A stretch of DNA of 37,347 nt, taken from contig UQWL01000021.1 of NCBI GenBank assembly GCA_900544715.1, positions 1-37,347 of the forward strand. Direction: 5' to 3'. Position numbers and translations under genes: made by a program. The stretch's first letter is position 1. Each line of letters starts with the position of its first letter. This document shows, in pieces, positions 22,381 through 30,996 of this stretch. Source of the stretch: an uncultured Oscillospiraceae bacterium (lineage in GTDB: Bacteria; Bacillota; Clostridia; Oscillospirales; Acutalibacteraceae). Below the pieces are notes generated by a model. That model saw nothing but the letters and a program-made list of their open reading frames with translations, searched no databases and was not told the origin of the DNA.

Positions 22381-23772
22381 ATGAGGATTACTTCCAAACG
22401 CGCGCTGGCAGTTTATGCCCTGATCGGCGCGTTTTTGATTGGCGTTGCATTTTTGATTGGCAGCTTCGCCGTCAATGGGGAGGCTTGGGCGCTCAAGCGG
22501 TTTAACCAGCATCTCTTCACCGGCGGAAGCCTGACGAGTGCCGGTACGATTTATGATACCAAAGGCGCCGTCCTTGCCCAAACCAAGAATGGCGAACGTG
22601 TTTATAACGACAGCCGCCGTATCCGCAAGGCCACGCTGCATATGGTCGGCGATACGGCGGGCTATATCTCGACAGGCATCCATACCATCTTTCGTTCCGA
22701 GCTGACCGGTTATAACCTGGTGGACGGCGTATATCGCCTGCTGGAAGATGGAGAGGGCAATAATATCCGGCTGACCATCAACGCGGAGCTCTGTGCCACC
22801 GCGTTGGATGCGCTGGGCGACCGCAAGGGGACCGTTGGCGTTTATAACTATAAAACGGGCGAGATATTGTGCATGGTGTCTTCCCCCACCTATGACCCAG
22901 AGCGGAAACCGACCGATATTGATACGGATAAAACCGGAAAATACGACGGCATCTACCTCAATCGCTTCCTTTCCGGCGTATATACGCCGGGCTCCACGTT
23001 CAAAACCATCACAGCGATCAGCGCGATTGATAATATCCCTGATATTTTTACGCAGAAATTTACCTGTAAGGGGAAAATGCAGACCAGCGGCGGCGTGATC
23101 TATTGCAATGAGAAGCATGGGCACGGCACAATCACCTTTGAGCAGGCGCTGAATCAATCCTGCAACGTTGCATTCGCGCAGATTGCCATCCAGCTCGGGG
23201 CGGAAAAGCTGACCGCTACGGCCCAGCAGCTTGGCTTCAATCAGGCGATGAAAATGGATGGGATCAATATCGCCATCAGCAAGTTTGATCTGACCGGGGC
23301 CGATGAGCGCGGGCTCGGGCAGGCGGGCGTTGGGCAGCATACCACGCTTGCGAACCCCTATCACATGCTGACCATTATGGGCGCGATTGCAAACGGCGGT
23401 ACGCCTGTTCTGCCCTATGTGGTTCAATCGATCGAAACACCGGGCGGCCTGACGCTGCGCAAAGGTAAGGCGGAGACGGGCGAGGCTTACCTCTCATCCG
23501 GAACGGCCTCCAAGATGGTAGAACTGCTGCGATCGAATACCGTGAATTTTTACGGCGACAGCCGTTTCCCGCGCGGGATGCAGATCTGCGGCAAAACCGG
23601 CACGGCGGAGGTCGGCGGGGATAAGACGCCGCACGCCTGGTTCACCGGTTTTTCACAGAATCCGGAAACGCCGTATGCATTCGTGGTCGTGGTGGAAAAC
23701 GGCGGCTCCGGCTATCAGCAGGCGATTCCGATTGCCAATAAAGTGCTTGCAGCGCTTCGCGCGGCCTCCTAA
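22381..23772 (+). CDS. class B penicillin-binding protein (transpeptidase)
   Basis: A 463-residue peptidoglycan transpeptidase with an N-terminal signal anchor (about 10-30) and the periplasm-side catalytic domain from about 145. The acyl-serine motif S205-T-F-K208, the S260-C-N262 motif and K405-T-G-T408 are all present. It lacks a long N-terminal dimerisation domain, which makes it shorter than PBP2 or SpoVD and similar to actinobacterial PbpA. The ATG at 22381 follows an AAAGGATG sequence. Frames that extend upstream overlap FtsW and are not credible. It is the cognate partner of the preceding SEDS protein. The operon shows no strong terminator after it. Confidence 0.93.
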   Translation: MRITSKRALAVYALIGAFLIGVAFLIGSFAVNGEAWALKRFNQHLFTGGSLTSAGTIYDTKGAVLAQTKNGERVYNDSRRIRKATLHMVGDTAGYISTGIHTIFRSELTGYNLVDGVYRLLEDGEGNNIRLTINAELCATALDALGDRKGTVGVYNYKTGEILCMVSSPTYDPERKPTDIDTDKTGKYDGIYLNRFLSGVYTPGSTFKTITAISAIDNIPDIFTQKFTCKGKMQTSGGVIYCNEKHGHGTITFEQALNQSCNVAFAQIAIQLGAEKLTATAQQLGFNQAMKMDGINIAISKFDLTGADERGLGQAGVGQHTTLANPYHMLTIMGAIANGGTPVLPYVVQSIETPGGLTLRKGKAETGEAYLSSGTASKMVELLRSNTVNFYGDSRFPRGMQICGKTGTAEVGGDKTPHAWFTGFSQNPETPYAFVVVVENGGSGYQQAIPIANKVLAALRAAS

Positions 23773-23911
23773 CCTGTGGATGGGCGACGAGTATGCTGCC
23801 CGTTAGAAGATAGCGTGTCGTATTTTTTGCTGACAGCCGCTGTATTGTGAGAAAATTGCCTTTTTATGGGGACTTATTTTGCTTTTGGATAAGGATTCCA
23901 CCTGCTTTTCT

Positions 23912-23941
23912 ATTGACGCTAGGCAGTCAATCCTTTATAAT
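23912..23941 (+). promoter_or_regulatory. promoter with overlapping inverted repeat, ABC operon
   Basis: TTGACG (23913-23918) and TATAAT (23936-23941) have a 17-bp spacer. ATTGAC (23912-23917) and GTCAAT (23926-23931) form a dyad over the -35 and spacer, which looks like a repressor operator. The interval 23773-23911 has no gene. Confidence 0.65.
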
Positions 23942-24057
23942 TGTTTTCACATGGCAAAGATTTTGTCCAAAAGGGTAGGAGGCCGGCGCTTTTCGCCGGA
24001 GAGGGACATTGTGTGCGCCGGATGAGACGGCGAAAATCAAGAAACGGGGTAAAACGC

Positions 24058-24759
24058 ATGAGCTTTATTGAGTTCGATTCTGTCTACAAAAGGTACAAGA
24101 TGGGGGAAATCACCATTAACGCTGCGGATGGAATTACCTTCAACATTGAGCAGGGCGAGTTCGTCGTGGTCGTCGGCCCCTCTGGCGCCGGCAAGACAAC
24201 GCTGCTGAATATCCTAGGCGGCATGGATGATTGCGACGACGGTAAAATTCGTGTGGCGGGCGAATTAATTAACGATTACGATCGTAAGCGCCTGATTGAA
24301 TACCGGCGCTATGACGTGGGCTTTGTGTTTCAGTTTTATAACCTGGTGCAAAACCTGACCGCGCTGGAAAATGTGGAGCTTGCAACGCAGATCAGCAAGA
24401 AGTCGCTGCATGCGGAGAAGGTGCTCGAGCGCGTGGGCCTTGCCGATCGCATTCACAACTTCCCCTCGCAGCTTTCCGGCGGCGAGCAGCAGCGTGTGGC
24501 GATCGCACGCGCGCTGGCCAAAAACCCGAAGCTCCTGCTTTGCGATGAGCCGACAGGCGCGCTGGATTATAATACCGGCAAGCAGATTTTGAAGCTTTTG
24601 CAGGATACGAGCCGTGAAACCGGCATGACCGTGATCGTTATCACGCACAACCAGGCGATTACGCCGATGGCGAACCGCGTGATCGCCATGCGCAGCGGCC
24701 GTGTCCATAAAATTATGGTCAACGACAACCCAACGCCTGTGGAAAGGATTGAATGGTAA
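24058..24759 (+). CDS. ABC transporter ATP-binding protein (MacB/LolD type)
   Basis: A 233-residue ATPase of the LolD/MacB/YxdL group. Walker A GPSGAGKT is at 40-47, the Q-loop at FVFQFYNLVQNLTALENVEL, the signature LSGGEQQ at 139-145, Walker B LLLCDEPTGALD at 159-170, and the H-loop in VIVITHN. The ATG at 24058 has no strong ribosome site (only CGGGGT), and the frame continues upstream without a better start. It overlaps the permease gene by 7 nt, so the two are translationally coupled and form one transporter. Systems of this type in Firmicutes often deal with antimicrobial peptides or lipoprotein release. The substrate here is unknown. Confidence 0.93.
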   Translation: MSFIEFDSVYKRYKMGEITINAADGITFNIEQGEFVVVVGPSGAGKTTLLNILGGMDDCDDGKIRVAGELINDYDRKRLIEYRRYDVGFVFQFYNLVQNLTALENVELATQISKKSLHAEKVLERVGLADRIHNFPSQLSGGEQQRVAIARALAKNPKLLLCDEPTGALDYNTGKQILKLLQDTSRETGMTVIVITHNQAITPMANRVIAMRSGRVHKIMVNDNPTPVERIEW

Positions 24760-27700
24760 CAATGAGCAAAGCCTTGTTAAAAGACACGTTCCGTTCAATC
24801 TGGAGGACGAAGGCGCGTTTTATTTCCATCATTTTGATTGTTGCGCTCGGCATTGGTTTTTTTGCCGGCATCAAGGCCACCGCTCCCGATATGAAGGAGA
24901 CGGCCAACCGCTATTTCCTCAGCAACAACCTGATGGATCTGCGCGTGCTCTCGACTGTCGGGTTTGAGCAAGCGGATGTGGATGCGATCCGTGAGATTGA
25001 CGGCGTCCATGCGGTGATGCCCGCTTATTTTGCGGACGGCTTGGTCAAAGTAAACGGCGAGAGCCTGATTGATATGGACGGCTCCGCATTCAGCGTACGT
25101 GCGCATTCCCTCAGCATGGAAATGCTGGAAGATTGGAAAAACGGAAAAAACGATGCGGAATACATGAACCGGCCCACGCTTATTGAGGGCGAATGGCCGA
25201 AAAATGCAAACGAATGCCTGGTGGACCGCAGCGAGCTTTCTACCCCGGATGAGTTTAAAATCGGCAGCACGATCACGATGGAGAGCGACCGGGAAGACCT
25301 CAACTCCTCCATGGAGACGACGGAGTTTAAGATCGTCGGCATTGTGGAATCGCCGTACTACATATCCTTTGAGCGCGGCAACAGCCTTGTCGGCAGCGGC
25401 AAGGTCGGCGCCTTTATTCTGGTGCCGGATACCGCCTTCAAAACGGATTACTATACGGATTTGTATCTTAAGGTCAACGGCACGACAAAGAGCGATTTTG
25501 ACTCCTACGGCGATGCCTATGAGAAGCTGGTGCAGCCCGTTGTGGAGCAAATTGAGGCGATCGGGCAGGATCGCGCCCCGGTGCGTGCGGAGGTGCTCCG
25601 CCCCGAAATGACGGCAACGCTCGAGCAGGCGCGCCTTGATTACGCGCAGGCCGAGGTTGATACGAAGCAGAAGATTGAGGACGCCCGCAAATCCCTTGAT
25701 GAGGCGCTCGAATTCGCGAAGAACGGCGATCAGATCCTCGCGGAGAAGCAACAGGAGTTTAACGACACCCTGACCGCCGCGCAGAAGGAGTATGCGTCCG
25801 GGAAGGCGGAGCACAGCGCGGGGTTAAACACCTATTATCAAAAAGTAAACGAGTATAACGCTGCCGTAAGTAAGCTTGCCCAGGCAAAGCAAACGGTGGC
25901 AAACTCTCAGCAGGAATATAATAAAAATAAAGAGAAGCTGGATGCGGCTGAAAAGCAGATTAATAGTGCAAAATCGCAAATCACTTCTGGCGAAAGCCAG
26001 GTTCGGATGCTCAAGCAGCTGATTGCTACGGCCGAAACGGTGGCGGGCGATATGGGGAGCAGCAACAATGCTTCCTATGAAGAGCTGATTAAACGCGCGG
26101 AGGAAACCTTTGGCCCGGATAGCACTGTGGTAAAGCAGCTCAAGGAGCTCTCCAATATCACGGCGGGCGGCATGGTGCAGGAGGCCGCGCAGGCGTTGAC
26201 CAAATATTTGGGCGATTACAAGGATGATTTGGCCAAGGAAGAGGCAAAGCTCGCCAAGGCAAAGGCCGATCTGGCAAAAGGAGAGGCCGATTATAAAGCC
26301 AACGAGAAAACCCTCAAGGCTGCCAAAGCAAAGCTGGATGCCGCCAACGCGGAGATCAATGCCAAACAGGCGCAGCTGGATGCGAGCAAGCAGCAGCTGG
26401 ACAGCGCGCAGAGCGAGCTGCAGCAGGCCGGGTTTGCATTGGATGTGGGGGAATTGACCCTCTCCTCCAAGCAGAGCCAGGCGCTCATGGAGATTGAACA
26501 GGCCAAGCAGAAGCTCAAAGAGGCAAAGCAGGCGGCGGTGGACGGTGAGGAAACCTACCAGAAGGCCAAGGCGGAGGCGGAAAACGAGCTCTCCCGCGCA
26601 AGGCTGCGCCTGTCTGCCGGCGAGCAGAAGTTAAGCGATTTGAGCAGTGCCAAATGGGTGGTTTCCGACCGCGACGATATCCCGGGCTTCACCGGCTACG
26701 GGCAAACGGCGGACCGCACCAAGGCGTTTGCGCAGGTGTTCCCGATCTTCTTCTTCCTGATCGCGGCGCTCATCTGCCTGACGACGATGACGCGCATGGT
26801 CGAGGAGGAGCGCACGCAGCTCGGTACGCTCAAGGCGCTTGGCTATGACAACAAGGCGATTGTTTCGAAATATATCATCTATGCGATCCTAGCGAGCCTG
26901 ATCGGCTCTGTGATCGGCCTGGCGGTTGGCTTCGTGGTGCTGCCGCTGGCGATTTCCGCGGCGTATGGTATCATGTATACGCTGCCCACGGTGCATCTCC
27001 AGTTTATCCTGAGCTATGCGCTCATCGGCACGGTGATTGCGATCCTTTCCACGGTAGGTGCTACCTTCCTCGCCTGCTATAAGGAGCTGGCCACCTGCCC
27101 GGCGCAGCTGATGCGTCCGCGCGCGCCCAAGGCGGGCAAGCGCGTGCTGCTGGAGAAGATGCCGTTTATCTGGAAGCATTTGAACTTCACCTCCAAGGTG
27201 ACAGTGCGCAATATCTTCCGCAACAAGCGGCGGTTCCTGATGACAGCGTTCGGCGTGGCGGGCTGCACGGCCCTGCTGCTGACGGGCTTCGGGCTCAATG
27301 ATTCCATTAGCGCTATCATCAATAAGCAGTTTAACGATGGCGGCATCGCCATGTATGACGCACAGCTCGTTTTGAAGGACCCGGTGCTGACCGACGGTTC
27401 CACCGAGGCGCCGATCATCACAGAGCTCAAGGAAAACGACGGCATCCAGAATGCGATGCTGACCTATATGAAGGTGCTGCACGGGCACTCCGAGCGCTCG
27501 GATGAGGAGCTGGAGGTAAACGTGCTGGTGCCGCAGAACAATGCGCAGCTTGCCGATTTTGTGAGGTTGCAAAACCGCCAGTCCGGCGCGCAGCTCACAC
27601 TGCCGGATGACGGCGTGCTCATTACGGAGAAGCTTGCAAGCAAGACGGATACCGGGGTGGGCGATGAGCTGATCGTCACGAAATCCGATGGCTCCGAGGT

Positions 27701-28376
27701 GCGCCTGAAGGTTGCGGGCATTACAGAGAATTATACCTTCCACTATGTTTACATTTCCCAGGCGCTGTATGAACAGGCCTTTGGGGAAGAGGCGCAGTTT
27801 AACTATGTGATGGCGCAACTCAAGGATGATATTAAGAATGAGAAGCCGGCGGCGGATGGCCAGGAAAATAACCAGAAGGGCCAGCTTGCGACCGAGCTGA
27901 TGAAGATGCCGGAGATCAATGCCGTGGTTTATACCACGCAGACGATTGACACCTTCAACAACGTGATCAACGCACTGTCCCTTGTGGTTGTGGTGTTTAT
28001 CATTGCGGCGGCGGCGCTGGCGTTTGTGGTGCTCTATAACCTGTCAAACATCAATATCAATGAACGGGTGCGCGAGCTTGCCACCATTAAGGTGCTCGGC
28101 TTCTACGATAAGGAGGTAGACGCCTACATCTACCGCGAGAATGTGTTCCTAACCGTGATCGGCATCGCGCTTGGCCTGGTGATGGGCATTTTCCTGCACC
28201 GGTTTGTGGTCAATGTCGCGGAGGTGGATGTGGTGATGTTCGGCCGCACGATCAGCTGGCTGAGCTACGTGCTCGGGGCGGCGATGACGGCGCTCTTCGC
28301 GGTGATCGTCAACTGGATCATGCATTTCCGCTTAAAGAAGATCAGCATGGTCGAATCGCTCAAGTCCGTCGAATAA
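24753..28376 (+). CDS. large FtsX-like ABC permease with extracellular coiled coil
   Basis: A 1207-residue permease. The first membrane helix (about 21-42) is followed by a MacB-like outside domain (about 45-280). A long Ala/Lys/Glu/Gln-rich coiled coil follows (about 285-640), interrupted near 430-490 by a non-repetitive insert. Next come an FtsX core with three helices (about 660-780), a second outside domain (about 815-1060) and a second FtsX core (about 1070-1200). EERTQLGTLKALGYD and NERVRELATIKVLGF are the paired cytoplasmic coupling motifs. AAGGA lies 5 nt before the ATG at 24753, which overlaps the ATPase stop. With the ATPase it forms a mechanotransmission-type transporter rather than a classical pump. 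The coiled coil may reach across the wall. A strong terminator follows. Confidence 0.92.
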   Translation: MVTMSKALLKDTFRSIWRTKARFISIILIVALGIGFFAGIKATAPDMKETANRYFLSNNLMDLRVLSTVGFEQADVDAIREIDGVHAVMPAYFADGLVKVNGESLIDMDGSAFSVRAHSLSMEMLEDWKNGKNDAEYMNRPTLIEGEWPKNANECLVDRSELSTPDEFKIGSTITMESDREDLNSSMETTEFKIVGIVESPYYISFERGNSLVGSGKVGAFILVPDTAFKTDYYTDLYLKVNGTTKSDFDSYGDAYEKLVQPVVEQIEAIGQDRAPVRAEVLRPEMTATLEQARLDYAQAEVDTKQKIEDARKSLDEALEFAKNGDQILAEKQQEFNDTLTAAQKEYASGKAEHSAGLNTYYQKVNEYNAAVSKLAQAKQTVANSQQEYNKNKEKLDAAEKQINSAKSQITSGESQVRMLKQLIATAETVAGDMGSSNNASYEELIKRAEETFGPDSTVVKQLKELSNITAGGMVQEAAQALTKYLGDYKDDLAKEEAKLAKAKADLAKGEADYKANEKTLKAAKAKLDAANAEINAKQAQLDASKQQLDSAQSELQQAGFALDVGELTLSSKQSQALMEIEQAKQKLKEAKQAAVDGEETYQKAKAEAENELSRARLRLSAGEQKLSDLSSAKWVVSDRDDIPGFTGYGQTADRTKAFAQVFPIFFFLIAALICLTTMTRMVEEERTQLGTLKALGYDNKAIVSKYIIYAILASLIGSVIGLAVGFVVLPLAISAAYGIMYTLPTVHLQFILSYALIGTVIAILSTVGATFLACYKELATCPAQLMRPRAPKAGKRVLLEKMPFIWKHLNFTSKVTVRNIFRNKRRFLMTAFGVAGCTALLLTGFGLNDSISAIINKQFNDGGIAMYDAQLVLKDPVLTDGSTEAPIITELKENDGIQNAMLTYMKVLHGHSERSDEELEVNVLVPQNNAQLADFVRLQNRQSGAQLTLPDDGVLITEKLASKTDTGVGDELIVTKSDGSEVRLKVAGITENYTFHYVYISQALYEQAFGEEAQFNYVMAQLKDDIKNEKPAADGQENNQKGQLATELMKMPEINAVVYTTQTIDTFNNVINALSLVVVVFIIAAAALAFVVLYNLSNININERVRELATIKVLGFYDKEVDAYIYRENVFLTVIGIALGLVMGIFLHRFVVNVAEVDVVMFGRTISWLSYVLGAAMTALFAVIVNWIMHFRLKKISMVESLKSVE

Positions 28377-28406
28377 CGGCTGTATTGGAAAAAGAATCGT
28401 AGCATG

Positions 28407-28445
28407 GCGCGCCGCAAGGGGTATTCTCTTGCGGCGCGCTTTTTG
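28407..28445 (+). terminator. terminator after the FtsX-like permease
   Basis: GCGCGCCGCAAG (28407-28418) pairs perfectly with CTTGCGGCGCGC (28428-28439) and is followed by TTTTTGCTTTTTT. Confidence 0.9.
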
Positions 28446-28522
28446 CTTTTTTGAGTGCAAGCGCCGCCTGAGATTGTGGCTGCGCCCAGACCGTATCAAT
28501 CTGTTGCCTAGTAGGAGGAAGG

Positions 28523-28624
28523 ATGGACACAACAATAACATTGAGCCGGCAGCCGCCTGCTTTTGTGAGCAGCCCGCAGGCGCACTCGGTTTGCCTCTAT
28601 TGCGTTCGTAATAAAAAAGGGTAA
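28523..28624 (+). CDS. possible 33-residue small protein
   Basis: The frame begins MDTTITLSRQ and ends VRNKKG, with an AGGAGG site 5 nt upstream of the ATG. It contains two close cysteines (CLYC). No promoter is evident, and it lies just after a strong terminator. The ribosome site is the only real support, so it may be chance. Nothing else is seen in 28446-28660. Confidence 0.2.
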   Translation: MDTTITLSRQPPAFVSSPQAHSVCLYCVRNKKG

Positions 28625-28666
28625 AATTTTTCGCTCAGGTTTGGTTGTCTTTTTTGATTGTTCTGA

Positions 28667-28695
28667 TTGACTTTTCTTTTGATTTATCTTACAAT
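28667..28695 (+). promoter_or_regulatory. promoter of the MarR-exporter operon
   Basis: TTGACT (28667-28672) and TACAAT (28690-28695) have a 17-bp spacer. The start would lie inside the palindromic operator at 28694-28722. Confidence 0.8.
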
Positions 28696-28722
28696 AAACC
28701 GGCTAATAATTAACCGGTTTAT
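28694..28722. promoter_or_regulatory. palindromic operator, probably for MarR
   Basis: ATAAACCGG (28694-28702) and CCGGTTTAT (28714-28722) form a perfect 9-bp inverted repeat, 29 bp long overall. It overlaps the end of the -10 box and the transcription start, the expected place for autorepression by the MarR protein encoded next. The size and symmetry suit a MarR dimer. Confidence 0.65.
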
Positions 28723-28759
28723 AATAAGGTGGTTGATTATTAAGAAAGGAGGCTTATTC

Positions 28760-29269
28760 ATGCATTCCTATCGGGAACTTGTAGGGAAGTTGATTCAACT
28801 CAACGCACTCAAACGGATCAGCACCCACCGTGCGGCATCCGAAATCGGGCTGTATGACGGGCAGATGCCGCTGCTGGAAACGCTGGAGCGGGATGGCTGC
28901 CTTACGCAGAAGGCGCTTGCCGACCGGCTGCATGTATCGCCCGCCAGCGTGGCGGTGTCGATCAAGCGCATGCAGAAATGCGGCGTGGTGGATAAAGTGC
29001 CCTCGGAGGAGGATTTGCGCTATAACCGGGTGATACTCACAGACAAGGGCCGGGAGTTGACCAGGCGCACGAGGGCGCTGTTTGACCGGCTGGATGAGGA
29101 GCTGTTTGCCGGATTTACCCCGGATGAGTGTGAGCAGCTCTATGGCTACCTTTGCCGGATGACGCAAAATCTTGCGCAGGAGGATTTGGCGGGCGCCGAT
29201 ATGGGCACGCTCATGGCCAAGGAGCAGGAAGAGTTGGAGCGCCGCAGAAGGGAGGATCGTGGCGTATGA
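28760..29269 (+). CDS. MarR family transcriptional regulator
   Basis: A 169-residue winged-helix regulator. The recognition region reads LTQKALADRLHVSPASVAVSIKRMQKCGVVDKVP (about 54-87), with the wing EEDLRYNRVILTDKGRELT, as in MarR/SlyA proteins. The C-terminal helices complete the dimerisation domain, and the tail is rich in Glu and Arg. The start is the ATG at 28760 with AAAGGAGG upstream. Its stop overlaps the ATG of the exporter gene by 4 nt (ATGA), so it is translationally coupled to it. It probably represses the operon through the 9-bp palindrome in the promoter and is released by a toxic compound that the exporter removes. Confidence 0.93.
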   Translation: MHSYRELVGKLIQLNALKRISTHRAASEIGLYDGQMPLLETLERDGCLTQKALADRLHVSPASVAVSIKRMQKCGVVDKVPSEEDLRYNRVILTDKGRELTRRTRALFDRLDEELFAGFTPDECEQLYGYLCRMTQNLAQEDLAGADMGTLMAKEQEELERRRREDRGV

Positions 29270-30996
29270 TCAAACAGTTTGCACCCTGTGTGAAGAAATA
29301 TTGGTGGACTGCGCTGCTCAGCCCTGTAACGGTTATTATTGAGGTTTTGCTGGAGGTGCGCATCCCGATGCTGATGTCCCAAATTGTGGATACCGGCATC
29401 ACCAATCAGGATTTGCGCTATGTGGTGAACACGGGTATTCAGATGGTTCTGTTTGCACTGTGTTCCCTCGCGGCGGGTGCGCTTTCCGCATGGTTTGCCT
29501 CGATCGCCGGCATGGGGCTCGGCGCGGGGCTGCGGGAGGGGATGTTTGGACGCGTGCAGGATTTTGCGTTTTCCAATGTAGATCGTTTTTCCACCGCATC
29601 CCTGGTCACCAGGCTCACAACGGATGTCAACCGTGTGCAGATGACTTTCATGATGCTCATCCGTGTGTGCGTGCGTGCGCCCGTGATGCTCGTCAGCGCG
29701 ACCGTACTCGCATGGAAACTCAACGGGGAGCTTGTCACGATTTTTCTCATCGCCATCCCCGTGCTGGGCGGGCTGCTCGCGCTGATTGCAACGCGCGCCT
29801 TTCCGCGCTTTCAGGTAATGCTGGAAAAATTTGATGGGCTCAATGCCCGCGTGCAGGAAACACTGATGGCGATCCGCGTGGTCAAGGCGTTTGTCCGCTC
29901 CAAATTCGAGAAGGAAAAATTCGAAGTTACCAATGACGATTTAAAGCGCGCCAGCATCATGGCGGAAAAAATCCTCGTTTGGAATGGCCCGCTGATGACG
30001 CTCGCCATGTATGCCTGCATCGTCGCCATCGTGTGGTTTGGCGGTAGGCTGATCGCCTTCGGCTCAATGGAAACGGGCCAGTTGATGAGCTTTATTAGCT
30101 ACGTGACGCAGATCTTGATGTCCCTGATGATGATTACAAACACCTTTGTGATGATCGTGATGTCGAAGGCCTCCGCCAACCGTATCTGCGAGGTGCTCCG
30201 TGAGGAGCCGGATATCAGCGACGCACAGGCCGACCCGGCGCTTGTGGTGCCGGATGGCTCGATCGAGATGCGGCATGTTTCCTTCCGTTATCATCAGGAG
30301 GCGGAGAAGCCGGTGCTTTCCGATATCAATCTGTCGATCCGCTCCGGTGAAACCATTGGCATCATCGGAGGCACGGGCAGCGCAAAATCCACCCTCGTCC
30401 AGATGATTCCGCGGCTGTATGAGGCGCAGGAAGGGGAGGTGCTCGTGGGCGGGCATAATGTGAAAGACTATCCGCTCGACCACCTGCGCGGCGCAGTCGC
30501 CATGGTGCTGCAAAAAAATGTGCTCTTCTCCGGCACGATCCGGGAAAACCTGCTTTGGGGCAACCCGGCGGCAACGGATGAGGAGATGATCGAGGCCTGC
30601 AAAGCGGCGCAGGCGCATGAATTCGTGATGTCCTTTCCGGATGGGTATGAGACCAACCTCGGCCAGGGCGGTGTGAACGTATCCGGCGGGCAGAAACAGC
30701 GGCTGTGCATTGCGCGCGCGCTTTTGAAGGATCCGAAAATCTTGATCCTGGATGACAGCACCTCCGCCGTCGACACCGCGACGGATAGTAAAATCCGCGA
30801 ATCACTGCGCTCGCACCGCAGCGATACGACCACGCTCATCATTGCGCAGCGTGTGACCTCCGTCTGCGAAGCGGATCGAATCATCGTGCTGGACGACGGC
30901 AAAATCAACGACGTCGGCACGCATGACGAGCTGCTCGCCCGCAATCAGATTTATCAGGAGGTTTATTATTCTCAGCAGGAAGGGGTGACGTCTTAA
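29266..30996 (+). CDS. ABC exporter half-transporter with degenerate ATP site
   Basis: A 576-residue half of a heterodimeric type IV ABC exporter, with six membrane helices (about 15-310) fused to an ATPase domain. Walker A is GGTGSAKST (near 368) with Ala in place of the second Gly, the signature is VSGGQKQ (near 471), and Walker B is LILDDSTS (near 492). The residue after the Walker B Asp is Asp instead of the catalytic Glu, and the H-loop reads IIAQRVTS with Gln for His. This is therefore the degenerate partner, as in BmrC, LmrC or TM287. It pairs with the next gene, which begins directly at its stop. A role in export of drugs or lipophilic toxins is likely. Confidence 0.93.
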   Translation: MIKQFAPCVKKYWWTALLSPVTVIIEVLLEVRIPMLMSQIVDTGITNQDLRYVVNTGIQMVLFALCSLAAGALSAWFASIAGMGLGAGLREGMFGRVQDFAFSNVDRFSTASLVTRLTTDVNRVQMTFMMLIRVCVRAPVMLVSATVLAWKLNGELVTIFLIAIPVLGGLLALIATRAFPRFQVMLEKFDGLNARVQETLMAIRVVKAFVRSKFEKEKFEVTNDDLKRASIMAEKILVWNGPLMTLAMYACIVAIVWFGGRLIAFGSMETGQLMSFISYVTQILMSLMMITNTFVMIVMSKASANRICEVLREEPDISDAQADPALVVPDGSIEMRHVSFRYHQEAEKPVLSDINLSIRSGETIGIIGGTGSAKSTLVQMIPRLYEAQEGEVLVGGHNVKDYPLDHLRGAVAMVLQKNVLFSGTIRENLLWGNPAATDEEMIEACKAAQAHEFVMSFPDGYETNLGQGGVNVSGGQKQRLCIARALLKDPKILILDDSTSAVDTATDSKIRESLRSHRSDTTTLIIAQRVTSVCEADRIIVLDDGKINDVGTHDELLARNQIYQEVYYSQQEGVTS

